Positions 7,731-18,300 of a stretch of DNA of 64,000 nucleotides are shown here, in pieces (position 1 is the stretch's first letter; each line of letters starts with the position of its first letter). A model generated the notes under the pieces. It ran no database searches and was not told where the DNA came from. It saw only the letters and a program-made list of their open reading frames with translations. The DNA is from Laedolimicola ammoniilytica. Lineage in GTDB: Bacteria > Bacillota > Clostridia > Lachnospirales > Lachnospiraceae. Both the position numbers and the translations under genes were made by a program. The stretch spans positions 124,001 to 188,000 of the forward strand of contig NZ_JAOQKC010000001.1 of the NCBI RefSeq assembly GCF_025567165.1, written 5' to 3'.

Positions 7731-8459
7731 CCTACAACTGAATGGCTGAACAAATACGAAGCAATCAAGGATAAATTGACCTGTAAAGATGACTTGGAGG
7801 CCCATTTCACAGAGAAAGTGATTGGGAACATGGCGGTGGATGTGCTGGACATCGGCACCGTCCATTTCCCCAGCGGGCAGATTTTCGCCTGTGATCCGCT
7901 GGTGGAACTGGAGGACACTCTGCCGTTCCTTCAAACGATCCCCGCCGGAACTTATCCCGTAAAAATCTGCGTGGTGCCCAGCGAACAATACGGCGACCGC
8001 TATGCCTGCGTCAAGGTGGAGGTTTCTCAGGAAAAGCCTGTCCGCTATGAGCTGGGCATGGTGGGCAACGAGGATCTGGACGAGGAACTGGGAGAGGACG
8101 AGTATTTTGGCTTTGGCGTAGACGCCGGGATGGGCTGTGTCGCGGACATCCAGACCCAGGCGGCCTTCAAGGCATACTGGGCCAAGCGTTTAGAAGAAGA
8201 CCCGGACATCGACCCCTACAACGACCTGTTCTGCGATCTTCTGGAAGAAAACGCCAAAGCCTACCCCAAATATCAGGGGGACTGCGGCGACTGGCTCAAC
8301 TGGACAGTGCCGGGCACGGACTGCAACCTGCCCATCTTTGCCTCCGGCTGGGGGGATGGTTACTATCCTGTCTACTTCGGGTATGACGCCAAGGGCAAAA
8401 TCTGCGCCGTGTATGTGCGGTTCATTGACATTGAAGCCAGTTATCGAGAGCAGGATTAA
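7728..8459 (+). CDS. DUF4241 domain protein
   Basis: A 243-residue protein starting at ATG 7728 with AGGAGG at the proper distance. The frame is open further upstream, but that part belongs to the damaged zinc ribbon. The DUF4241 signature appears as FPSGQIFACDPLVE, then 'TIPAGTYPVKICV', and the C-terminal GWGDGYYPVYFGYD region. DUF4241 is a beta-rich domain found among predicted immunity and regulatory proteins; no enzymatic residues are evident. It belongs to the same transcription unit as its neighbours. Confidence 0.85.
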   Translation: MPTTEWLNKYEAIKDKLTCKDDLEAHFTEKVIGNMAVDVLDIGTVHFPSGQIFACDPLVELEDTLPFLQTIPAGTYPVKICVVPSEQYGDRYACVKVEVSQEKPVRYELGMVGNEDLDEELGEDEYFGFGVDAGMGCVADIQTQAAFKAYWAKRLEEDPDIDPYNDLFCDLLEENAKAYPKYQGDCGDWLNWTVPGTDCNLPIFASGWGDGYYPVYFGYDAKGKICAVYVRFIDIEASYREQD

Positions 8460-8486
8460 AAATGTGACAGAACAAAGGAGAACACT

Positions 8487-8927
8487 ATGAAAGACCTTTG
8501 CCAATACGGAAACCGGCCGGAGGACGAATGGGAAATCTTGCCTTGGATACCTGACCCGCGTCCGCCCTTCAAAATCTGGGTGAAGCCGGAGCAGATTGCG
8601 CCATTCTTTCTCATTCCCCACCACCCCTATGCGCTCTCCCTTCTGCTGAAAATCAACAATGGATTCCGGACGGAAGTATTCCGTCGGCTGGGACTGACTG
8701 GAAGCAGCGGAGACTGGGAGCGGCTGGTCCGGGGCGTGATCCAGGAGTTCGAGGAAAATAACAGCGGCGTGGATCTGTTTCACTTCGACTCTGACGAGGA
8801 TGTGTTCTGCGTGTACTCCCAATACATCGACGATTTGATGCTGCTGTCCAAAATGATCCGGGCGGCCTGTGACAATGAAAAAACGATGGGGATGTATCTG
8901 AACATGAGCGAGGTTGCGAAAGCATGA
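8487..8927 (+). CDS. Imm51-like immunity protein
   Basis: A 146-residue soluble protein. The C-terminal half carries the pattern GDWERLVRG...DLFHFDSDEDVFCVYSQ...LSKMIRAACDNE, which matches my recollection of Imm51 (a Gly-x-x-W segment, then an acidic motif followed by FCxYS). It has a good ribosome site (AAAGGAG) and overlaps the next gene by 4 bp. Members are predicted to neutralise secreted toxins of neighbouring cells. No partner toxin is present. Confidence 0.75.
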   Translation: MKDLCQYGNRPEDEWEILPWIPDPRPPFKIWVKPEQIAPFFLIPHHPYALSLLLKINNGFRTEVFRRLGLTGSSGDWERLVRGVIQEFEENNSGVDLFHFDSDEDVFCVYSQYIDDLMLLSKMIRAACDNEKTMGMYLNMSEVAKA

Positions 8928-9187
8928 AAGATTTGACTACTCAAACAGGGATTATAGTAAAATGCAGTAAAACGGCCATTGAATTTTTCCAAAATGCTCA
9001 ATCAGTGGATTTCTTCTCTGCACTGGAAATTCCGAAGGAATTCCAAGACATAGCGGTTGAGTTTTATGATTTGATTATGGAAAACGATCATCTCGCGGCC
9101 TTGCTGGGCTGTCGCGGCAATTATGATATTGCAATACAGATAGATGAGGTAACCGGCACCATGACGGGGTGGCATTGGTTCAAATGA
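8924..9187 (+). CDS. Small protein of unknown family
   Basis: An 87-residue protein that begins inside the preceding stop (ATGA). Its codon use is AT-richer than that of its neighbours, and its sequence (ending with EVTGTMTGWHWFK) has no cysteine pairs, membrane segment or known motif. The translational coupling to the Imm51-like gene makes it likely to be expressed. Confidence 0.6.
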   Translation: MKDLTTQTGIIVKCSKTAIEFFQNAQSVDFFSALEIPKEFQDIAVEFYDLIMENDHLAALLGCRGNYDIAIQIDEVTGTMTGWHWFK

Positions 9188-9197
9188 GGGAAATGGA

Positions 9198-9497
9198 ATG
9201 ATGGAGTACATCAAGCTTTTTTGGGAGGACGCACCGGAGGGAGAACCGTCGGTGATCCTCTATGAAGTGGATACAGAAAATGAGCGGCTGGCCCTCCACT
9301 CCATTGACATCTTTGCAGATGGCCGCACCCGCAATATCCCTGACCTTTACGACGGCGCCATCGAGATCACGCCGATCCCCACCGTGGAGGAATTGAACGC
9401 CCATGTCTGGGGTGAGGAGTTCCACGCCTGCGTCATAGAGCAGGCGGAATTTGAGGCCGCCTGGGAAAGCCACACCTATGATGGAGCGTTAAAGTAG
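9198..9497 (+). CDS. DUF6881 family protein
   Basis: A 99-residue protein. It has the small beta-sheet pattern of DUF6881: an N-terminal YIKLFWEDAPEGEPSVILYE, a central 'LHSIDIFADGRTR' and a final EFEAAW. Such proteins are common single-domain members of immunity clusters. Position in the middle of the operon supports the same role. The function itself is unproven. Confidence 0.75.
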   Translation: MMEYIKLFWEDAPEGEPSVILYEVDTENERLALHSIDIFADGRTRNIPDLYDGAIEITPIPTVEELNAHVWGEEFHACVIEQAEFEAAWESHTYDGALK

Positions 9498-9512
9498 CCA
9501 GGAGGAGACACT

Positions 9513-10463
9513 ATGAACAAACCTATAAAAGCCAAAAATCTGCCGTTGTTCTCCATCATTGACCTGGACCAGCTGCGCCGGGAAAAACATCTGGAGGGCA
9601 CAGAAGTGACAGACTTTTTCACGGCAAGGGATGGAAAAGTCTATCTTCTCATGGAACAGCCGTCCGAAACACAGGGTAAGGACTGGCTCAGCACTCCTTC
9701 CACCTATACCGCAGTGGAAATCCAGCTGGATTGGGCGGAACAGCGGGTGCTGGAAACGACGCTGTTTCCTCTTGGCCTCTTGAAGTTCCAGTTTCATTAT
9801 TTGCGGCCCGCAGGTGATCACTTCCTCCTGCTGGGGGCAAGATGCGCCTATCGGGAAAACGGCCCCGACCAGAACGCCTGGATCGTCAGCCGGGACGGAG
9901 CTGTGCTGTCCCGTTTCTGCCTGGGGGATGGCATTCAAGACTGTGTGGTAAAAAAAGATGGCACCATCATTACCAGCTACTTTGACGAAGGTGTATTTGG
10001 TAATTACGGTTGGGATGAACCTCTGGGTGCTTGCGGCCTGATTGCATGGACATCGGAGGGAACTCCTCTCTGGAAGAATGAGAACTATTCCATCTATGAC
10101 TGCTACGCCATCAGCCTGGACGAAGAAGAAAACCTGTGGTTTTATTATTACGATGAATTCCGGCTGGTGCGGACGAACTTCAAAGAGGACTTTGTATTTG
10201 AACTGCCAATCGAAGGAAGCGGAGCTTTTTCTGTTGCCCCGTCCGGCAATACCTTCCTGTTTCAAGGCGGATACCAGCAACGGGATAAATTCTACTTCCT
10301 TACCGCTCATGGTGATCACCTTGGGAAAAAACAGGAGGCTATTCCCACCTGTGACGGAAACAAGGTCGCTGTGGAGCAGTGCAGCCTGCTTCGCAGCCGG
10401 ATGTTGTTCCTTGGAAAAGATGGTGTGCTTTATGGAGGTATTTGGGGGAGCGATGGCCAATGA
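9513..10463 (+). CDS. Beta-propeller-like protein
   Basis: A 316-residue soluble protein made of repeating short beta-strand motifs, such as 'TARDGKVYLLMEQ', 'VSRDGAVLSRFCLGDG', 'SLDEEENLWFYYYDE', 'VAPSGNTFLFQGG' and 'LGKDGVLYGGIW'. The regular spacing of about 45-50 residues suggests a propeller fold. There is no signal peptide, so it is cytoplasmic. No ligand-binding or catalytic residues can be named. It overlaps the next gene by 4 bp. Propellers serve as binding surfaces, which would suit neutralisation of a toxin, but this is inference. Confidence 0.65.
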   Translation: MNKPIKAKNLPLFSIIDLDQLRREKHLEGTEVTDFFTARDGKVYLLMEQPSETQGKDWLSTPSTYTAVEIQLDWAEQRVLETTLFPLGLLKFQFHYLRPAGDHFLLLGARCAYRENGPDQNAWIVSRDGAVLSRFCLGDGIQDCVVKKDGTIITSYFDEGVFGNYGWDEPLGACGLIAWTSEGTPLWKNENYSIYDCYAISLDEEENLWFYYYDEFRLVRTNFKEDFVFELPIEGSGAFSVAPSGNTFLFQGGYQQRDKFYFLTAHGDHLGKKQEAIPTCDGNKVAVEQCSLLRSRMLFLGKDGVLYGGIWGSDGQ

Positions 10464-10870
10464 AACAGTCTGATATTTATACCGAGGCTCTGACCTGTCT
10501 GCGCTCCATCCTTCTGGCAGACCATCCAGAGTTCCAAAACTGGATCGGCTGGCTGGAGCGGGACATTCAGGACTGGAACCAGCAGCGGGAGGTTGCCCAC
10601 CATCTTCGGGCATACGGAGGTATGGGCTCGTTCAACGACCTGCCCAGTATGCGTGGAAATCACGACTATATTTTCGGCTTTCTCAAGTCCGTGTGCTATG
10701 CCTTCGGCCATCTTTATGGCAAACGGGAAGGCATTTCTCCGGAGGCATTGATGGAGGAGTGCCTGCACGATGTAGAGCAGGCAGCCTATCACCCCCATAA
10801 GGCACTGAACCAAGCCATTGCCCAGCACTTGATGCAGGGCGATTTACAGGAAAACCTGGATAGGCTGTAG
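10460..10870 (+). CDS. DUF6966-like small protein
   Basis: A 136-residue helical protein with the start set by an ATGA overlap at 10460-10463. It has the phrase LRAYGGMGSFNDLP near residue 55, which I associate with DUF6966; the assignment is tentative. The N-terminal half (LLADHPEFQNWIGWLERDI) is amphipathic. No membrane segment is present. Confidence 0.6.
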   Translation: MKQSDIYTEALTCLRSILLADHPEFQNWIGWLERDIQDWNQQREVAHHLRAYGGMGSFNDLPSMRGNHDYIFGFLKSVCYAFGHLYGKREGISPEALMEECLHDVEQAAYHPHKALNQAIAQHLMQGDLQENLDRL

Positions 10871-10881
10871 GAGGACTTGTT

Positions 10882-11859
10882 ATGAACGAAAGACTATTCC
10901 GCACCCAATTCAATCAAATGGATACAACCGAGAAGCAGACGCTGATGGAAAGCCTGGCTGCCCGTTATGATATGACCTTTCTCGGTCTACATACTTTTGA
11001 CCGCTGGGGCCAGAGCTGCACCACCGGCATATTCGAAAAAGATGGCCGGAAGTTTGTCTTTGTTCCCGGCGATACCGTCACCCTGGGCTGGGAGCAGTTT
11101 GCCGTGGGACTGAATCAGGAGAGCCGGGAGGAATTGGAGTATCTGTTCCGGGAATGGGAAATGGAACCGCAGAACCCGGAGGAGATGATCCGGGAAAGCA
11201 TGGCTCCCGTCCGGCAAGCGGCCATTGGCCCCATGCTGGTGGGCCGGGAGCTGGAGGAACTCTGCTGGGAGTCAGTCAAGATGGACGATCCCAGGCTGAC
11301 CGCCCACCCTGACTGGCTGAAGGAGTTCCGTGACTTTGCCTGGAGTGACAGCAGCAGTCTTACCTTGCACCAGTCGGCCCGCATAGAACGGACGGAAGAT
11401 GGATTTCAGACCTGGATCTATAACCGCACAGACTACGATGAACTTCTTACCGGGCTGGAAAAGCAGGGGCTTTCGCTGCCCACAGCAGATGAGTGGGCCT
11501 ACCTGTGCGGCGGTGGTTGCCAAACCTTGTTCCCCTGGGGAGATGGGCTGGACTACTCCATGCGCCTGCGCTGGTTTGAGGACATGGATGAGGACGAGAA
11601 CAGGTCCTACGACATGGAGGAACCCAATTTCTTCGGCCTGTCCATCGCCTACGATCCCTATATGCGGGAAGTGGTGCAGGCTGATAGGCTTACCACCTGC
11701 GGTGGTGACGGCGGGTGCAATATCTGCGGCGGGCTGGGTCCATTTCTCGGTTTCCTACCCTGTTCGCCCCACTGTAAGCCGGAAGTGCAGGAGGACAATG
11801 AACTAAACGGAGATTATGACTTTTATCGGCCTATCATTCGGCTGGAGAACTATGATTGA
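10882..11859 (+). CDS. SUMF1/FGE-fold-like protein
   Basis: A 325-residue protein. The C-terminal half (about residues 185-325) contains landmarks of the formylglycine-generating-enzyme/C-type-lectin-like fold: LPTADEWAYLCGGG, 'LFPWGDG', 'NFFGLSIAYDPYMREVV' and a Gly-rich end before 'YDFYRPIIRL'. Several Cys pairs are present (GGDGGCNICGG, PCSPHC), but I cannot show the enzyme's copper-binding cysteines. Domestication of this fold as a binding module is plausible. The N-terminal 150 residues are unassigned. Confidence 0.65.
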   Translation: MNERLFRTQFNQMDTTEKQTLMESLAARYDMTFLGLHTFDRWGQSCTTGIFEKDGRKFVFVPGDTVTLGWEQFAVGLNQESREELEYLFREWEMEPQNPEEMIRESMAPVRQAAIGPMLVGRELEELCWESVKMDDPRLTAHPDWLKEFRDFAWSDSSSLTLHQSARIERTEDGFQTWIYNRTDYDELLTGLEKQGLSLPTADEWAYLCGGGCQTLFPWGDGLDYSMRLRWFEDMDEDENRSYDMEEPNFFGLSIAYDPYMREVVQADRLTTCGGDGGCNICGGLGPFLGFLPCSPHCKPEVQEDNELNGDYDFYRPIIRLENYD

Positions 11860-11901
11860 CAATAGAAGCTTCATACAAAATAAAGAAAGAGAGGTGCCGA
11901 C

Positions 11902-12372
11902 ATGGGAGCATGGGGCATAAAAGCATTAGAGCGTGACGAAGGACTGGATGTACTGGACATCCTCAAAAATGAATATGTACCGGAGCATCCGGTAATGGAT
12001 CTGGGCGAGATGATCGAACTGATGAAAGAGGAAGTCATGCTGGGAGCTGACTTCTCACAAATCGACTTCCTCTTTGACAATACTGCGATGGCTCTGGCGG
12101 AGCTGTATTTCCAATGGAAGGATAATGGCAAGCTGGACTACGATCATGAAGAAGCTATATGGGATAAAGTCACCGGTTTCACAGCATCCAAAGAAGCCCT
12201 TGCTTTCCTGCTGCGGCAGCTCACCGACATCAAAAACGAGGTGCCGGACGAGGACGGCATCCGTGAGATTGTGGATCTTTGGAAGAACGAGGACAGCGGT
12301 GAGATCGCTCCTGCGTGGTCAGAGCATTTGGACTGGCTCATCAAGCGACTAATCTCGGAACAGGAGGCGTAA
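11902..12372 (+). CDS. DUF4259 domain protein
   Basis: A 156-residue acidic protein with the DUF4259 hallmark start MGAWG, followed by a helical body. A strong ribosome site (AAAGAGAGG) precedes it and the next gene follows by only 3 bp. DUF4259 proteins are recurrent in immunity gene arrays; biochemical activity is unknown. Length agrees with the family. Confidence 0.85.
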   Translation: MGAWGIKALERDEGLDVLDILKNEYVPEHPVMDLGEMIELMKEEVMLGADFSQIDFLFDNTAMALAELYFQWKDNGKLDYDHEEAIWDKVTGFTASKEALAFLLRQLTDIKNEVPDEDGIREIVDLWKNEDSGEIAPAWSEHLDWLIKRLISEQEA

Positions 12373-12375
12373 CAA

Positions 12376-15300
12376 ATGTATATCAAAAAATACTGGGGTA
12401 ACTTTATCGGAGGCTCGGACGACAGCCTGAACCTTGTGGCATTTTTGGAAGACCAGAAGAAAGAGGAGATCCCCCTCAGCGAGATATTTGCCAAGATTGG
12501 GCTGGACAAACAAAACTGGGACTTCCGCCAGACCGTGGAGTATCTGGAGTTTACACACTCCGATGGCGTGGAGATGGACTTCCACTTCGCCATTGATGTG
12601 GTCACTGATCTGGCCGCCATCCTGCTGGAGTGCAGCGTCAGCGGCAGTGTAAACCTTCAGGATCTGGACGAGTACAACACCCCTGCCCGCCGCATCCGCA
12701 TCACCGTCACGCCAGAGGAGCATGACGCCATGAACAAGGCACTGGCGGATTTTGCCCAGAATCCGCTGGAATATGACCTCAGTGAGATGATGGACAACGA
12801 GGAGATCCAGGAGATGGCTCGGGATCTGGAGGCGCTGCGGAAGGAACTGTACGAGGCCGCTGGCCGCAACCGGGACTACCATGTGAAAGCGGAGGATGTG
12901 AAATCTCTGCTCCCTGACTGGAAGGGTGCCGATGGCTGCATCGCCACCAACCGCATCACAGTAGAGGGCCGCAAGGTGGGCTACTGCTACAGGGAGGAGC
13001 CGGACGGCGGCTGGGACAGCGGCTGGCGCTTCACCGCCGGTGACGAGAGCGAGGCGTACATGGACGACCCCAACAATGCTGGGATCTACAAGCTGAATAC
13101 GATCTGCAACGACGACCCCGACATCATTCCTCTGCTGCATACACCCGCTCCCTGCGCCTTTGAGCGGGATGAAAATGGCGTGTTCCAGCAGATTAAAGAC
13201 TGGAAACCAGATGAGGACGAGGAGGACCCTGATATGGACATTTTGAAGCAGTGCCAGAAGTGGCATGAGGAGAGCAAACAACATAAAATTATTGATGCGC
13301 TGGAGGCCATCCCCGCCGAGGAGCGTACCCCTGAGATGGACAGCGAGTTGGCCCGCGCCTATAACAATCTGGCAGACCCACATAAGCCAACTTGCAAAGA
13401 AATGCTCAAAAAGGCCCTCGCTCTGCTAAAGCCCCATGAGGAATACTTCGAGGACGACTATTACTGGAACTTCCGCATGGGTTACTCTTACTTTTATCTG
13501 GATCAGGAGGGCCGGGCTCTGCGATATTTTGAAAAGGCATTGGAAGCTCGACCTGGTGACGAGGACACCAAAGAGTTTATCGACCGGTGCAAAAAGGGTA
13601 TTTCTCTGCCGCAGTTCTGGGAGTGCTTCCGGGAGCGGACAGAGAACTGGTGGGAAACCTTTGCCGAGATGGAAGCAGAGCTGCGCCAGATGATGGACAA
13701 CGACAAAGACCACACCCGCGGCGCAGAACTCGTGGACCAAATGCAGGAAACCCTGAATCTGGTCTTTGATGAAATCTCCTTTGAAATGGGCTTCAACGGC
13801 GAGAAGTACGAGCTGATCCTCACTCCGGAGGGTGACAAGGTCAAGCTGTTTGAGCTGGTCTACTTCCAGAAGCACGCTCCGAAAGAGATGCTGAAGCACT
13901 GGAACATCCTGGTGGGCCGTCAGCCCCTCCAGAACATCGGTCTGCGTACCGAGGATGGCTGGGAAATCTCCGGGGAGGATGTGCAGATCTGGTTGGAGAA
14001 GCAGGGCGAAAACAGCTTCGCCATCTCTGCCTACTGCGAAAAGCTGCTACCTATGCTCCGGGAGGCTGAGGGCCGGGTCTGGTGGATGCTCACTACCCTC
14101 ACCGACCAAGTGCTGGGCGAGATCCCCCACATGAGATATATAGACAGCTTTGATGTGCTGGAGGAACCCAAGGCAGAGCCGCCCTTCCTCCTGTCCCAGC
14201 TGCCCGACAAACTGCGGGAGCAGGGCCTGGAGCTCTCCACTGATCCAAATGCCTATCTGGAGAGCTACCTTGGCTACAAAATGGAACCCAATAAGAACCC
14301 GGAAGCCGACTGGCGGCTGGATGTGATGGCCGGCTCCACCTGCTGTGTGCCGCTCATCAACGGCTATCTGAATGCCGACAATGATTTTATGGACGATCTC
14401 CATGCCGACGGCGCGGTAGCGGGCTTCTTCTGCTATCCCCTGGATACCCTGCGGGAGGAGGAAGGCAGTCAGAAGATCTTCGACTTCCGGGACAAGCTGG
14501 AAGAATTATTCACCATCGGGGACGGTTCGGAAGTGCTTACTCTCACCGGCGGGGCCACCGGCCTCTACTGCGGCTATGTGGACTTCATCGCCTGGGACAT
14601 CCGAGAGGCACTGAACATGGCGAAAGAGTTCTTTGAAGGCACGGACATCCCATGGGCCATCTTCCACACCTTCCGCCGTGAAGCAGGTTCTGTGCCCCTA
14701 AAGCAACAAGATGCTGGGTCAGAAACTGAGAATCAGGATGACGAGTTGGACGAGGCGCTGACGGGCATGGACTATATTCCTTATACCCAACAGAACGCCG
14801 AAGCATTCTTCGCTCAGTTGGAGCAGTGGAACGACGAGGATGAGTACACCCGCTGTATCCAGGCACTGAATGCCATCCCAGAGGACTGGAGGAACTATCG
14901 CACCGCCTACGCCTTGGCACGGGCGCTGGAAAACTACGCCATTATCGGGGACCATGACGAGGGCACCCCTCGCTATAAGGGAGACAAGGCCCTGTGCCGC
15001 GCCATCGAGGTGCTGGAGTCCGTCCGGGAGGAAGGCCAGGACAAGGCGGAGTGGAATATGCGGATGGCCTACGGCTATCAGTATCTCTATGGTCAGGAGG
15101 AAAAGGCCATTCCCTACGCCCAGCGGTGGGCAGAACTGGACCCAGAGGACGAAAATGCCTCGGCGGTGATTCAGGAGTGTAAGGCGGAGATCCGGAAACG
15201 CCAGCGCAGCCGGAAGAAGGCCAAATTCGTGCCCGGTGATACCCCCTTCGAGGGCTTCGACCTCACCAACTTCTGGGACGACAGTATGTATGCGCTGAAA

Positions 15301-18300
15301 GAGTATGTCAGCGATCCGCCTTCCGATGAGCTGATCGCCAGCGTGGAGGAGGAACTGGGCTATAAACTTCCTGCCGCCTATATCTGGCTGATGAAGCAGC
15401 ACAACGGCGGCATTCCGGTGAATACCTGCTATCCCTGCGATGAGCCTACCTCTTGGGCAGATGACCATGTGGCTATCACCGGCATTTTCGGCATCGGGCG
15501 AGAAAAGAGCTGCTCTCTCTGCGGAGAGCTGGGCAGCCAGTTTATGATCGATGAGTGGGAGTATCCTGCCATCGGTGTGGCCATCTGCGACTGTCCCAGC
15601 GCCGGACACGATATGATTTTCCTGGACTACCGTGCCTGCGGCCCCCAGGGAGAGCCTGCGGTGGTCCATGTGGATCAGGAAAATGACTATAAAATCACCC
15701 ATCTGGCAGACAGCTTTGAGGAGTTCATCTGTGGACTGGAACATGAATCCCTCTATGATCTGGATGAAGATGTAGAGGATCTTGAGGATGACGCCGACGA
15801 GGAGGAAACTGACCGTAAGGGTTCCTTTGCCGGATCTGTGCTCCTCTCCAAAGCAGAGTGGGACAAGGAGCAGTTGATCCGGGATCTGCGGGAAGAATGG
15901 GGCATCGTAGATGAGGAGCCGGATGAGGGCGACGAAGATGTTGAGAACAGCGATGACGCTGTGGTAATGCGGGTCGGCAATATGATGCTGATCGTGACAC
16001 TATTCCACGGTCACATCCCTGACAATGAAGCAGAGATCAACGCCGAAAACAACTATATGTGGCCAGAGGCCGTAGAGGTGGCCAAAGCGCACAAGGCCCA
16101 TATCATGGTGGCTGTATTGGGCGAGGAGGAAAAACTGCTGGAACGGGGCAAGCTGTTCACCAAGGCGATGGCAGTGTGCTGCAAGCAGAAATACGCCACC
16201 GGTGTCTACACCAGCGGCGTGGTATTTGAGCCTCGTTTCTATGAGGGCCTTGCCGATATGCTCAAAGAGGACGAACTGCCCATCTTCAACTGGGTTTGGT
16301 TCGGCCTGTACCGGAGCGAGGGGGGCCTAAACGGCTACACCTACGGCATGGATGTGTTTGGCAAGGAGGAAATGGAGGTGTTGAACACCGACGCTGAGCC
16401 GGAGGAACTGCGGGACTTTTTGGCCAGCCTTGCCTCCTATGTGCTGGCGTGTGATGTGACACTGCAAGACGGCGAGACCATCGGTTTTTCTGCGGACGAT
16501 AAGCACACCATCACCCGCAGCCCCGGCGTCTCCCTGCCGGAGGAACAGATGACCCTGAAGATCGGTTACGAGCCTATAAAGGGAGATCCGGAGGATGACA
16601 GCTGCGACCACTCAGACAATGATGACACGCAGGATGAGGAAGAATTCAGTAATCCCGAAGTCTACACCGAGGAGGAGATGGAAGCCGTCGAGGGGCACAT
16701 TGAGCAGTATTTCGGCAAGTTCGAGAATGTGTTCCATGAGCTGGTTTCTCCCGACATCCATGTGGACATCTGCGTGGTGCCGCCCTCTGAGGAGCGGGAC
16801 TACTGCACCCTGGTCACCATGGGCATGGGCGCTCACCGGATGAATGTGCCGGAGGAACTGGCGGAATATAAGCTGGAGCGGGCGGAGCTGGCCATTGCCC
16901 TGCCTGCGGACTGGAAGCTGGATCAAGAGTCCATGAAAGACGAAAAGTGGTACTGGCCCATCCGCCTGCTGAAATCCTTGGCCCGCCTTCCCATTGCCAG
17001 CGATACCTGGCTGGGCTTCGGCCATACCATGGACAATGAGGAGGATTTTGCAAAGGACACAAAGCTGTGCGCCGCCATTCTGACTGGTCCCCAGGATACC
17101 GAAGATGGCAGCGAGGTCTGCATTCTGCCGAGTGGCGAGGAGGTCAACTTCTATCAGGTGATTCCTCTCTACCGGGATGAATTGGAATATAAGCTGGCCC
17201 ATGACGCGGACGCCCTGCTGGGCAAAATGAACGGCATCAGCTTTGTGGTGGAGCCTGATCGTCAGGATGCTATCACCCGTGGCACCCTTTCCAATGATGA
17301 TTTTGACGGTGAGATGGACGATGCCTCCTATCATATCGAGAGCATTGAGGAGAAGGAACTGCCAATTGACCCCATCAACGCTTATAACCACATGGCCATC
17401 TACCTGCGCTGGTGCATGGAGCACGACCTGATGGGTGAGGACTTCCTGAAAGAATACAGCGAAGTGGCCAAACAGGTCAAAGCTGATCCTGCCAGTGTGG
17501 ATCTGCGGGAGTTTATCCGGGATGAGCTGGACGGCTGTCTGTTCTCTGTGCTATTCAATCAGCAAGGCCGTGCCTTTGCAGGCTATTACTACGGAGAGGG
17601 CGACAGCCCCTACTATCCTGCCGATGTTGACGACAACGCCCTCCGCTTCTTCGGCCCGGAGCGGTATCACTCTGATGAGTTCCAGGATGAAGCCTACCTG
17701 TTCATCCCCTTTGACGAGGACTACTATCAGGCTATGGCAGAGGTGATCGGGGAACGGTTTGAAAACTGGCAGGGACAGGACTTCGACGAGGACACGCTGG
17801 AGCCTTCCGAGGTTGCTCAGGCCATCATGGAGTATCTGGACTGCGAGTGTACCTATTTCCCATCCATGGCAGATGATGACCCCATCATGTCGGCATACAG
17901 CTACGCCCAGCGGCTGGGGGTACGGGAGGGCTTTGTTCCCGTGCTCATCAAGGCGGATGATGAAACGCTGTTGGAGTGTCTGGTGATGAACGCCGATCCG
18001 GAGCACAATGCGGACTTCTACGAATTTGACCTCAAAACAGTAGAGGAGTATCGAAAGAAGATGCTCTCCGCTCCCATCAAGGACGGAAAGGCGGTTCTGG
18101 AGGAATTGACCGGCCAGCGCAAGGAAGAAGCCGAGGACGATGACATGGACTGGGAGGCGGAAGTCCTGGGCGAGATGGAGGGCGGCTATGACAATGACCG
18201 CTTCTCCTGCTATTGGGATTCGGATAGCCACATGACCTATCCGCTCATTCTGGCCAAAATTCCGGTCAAGAACCCCTGGGAGATCTTCGCCTATCTGCCC

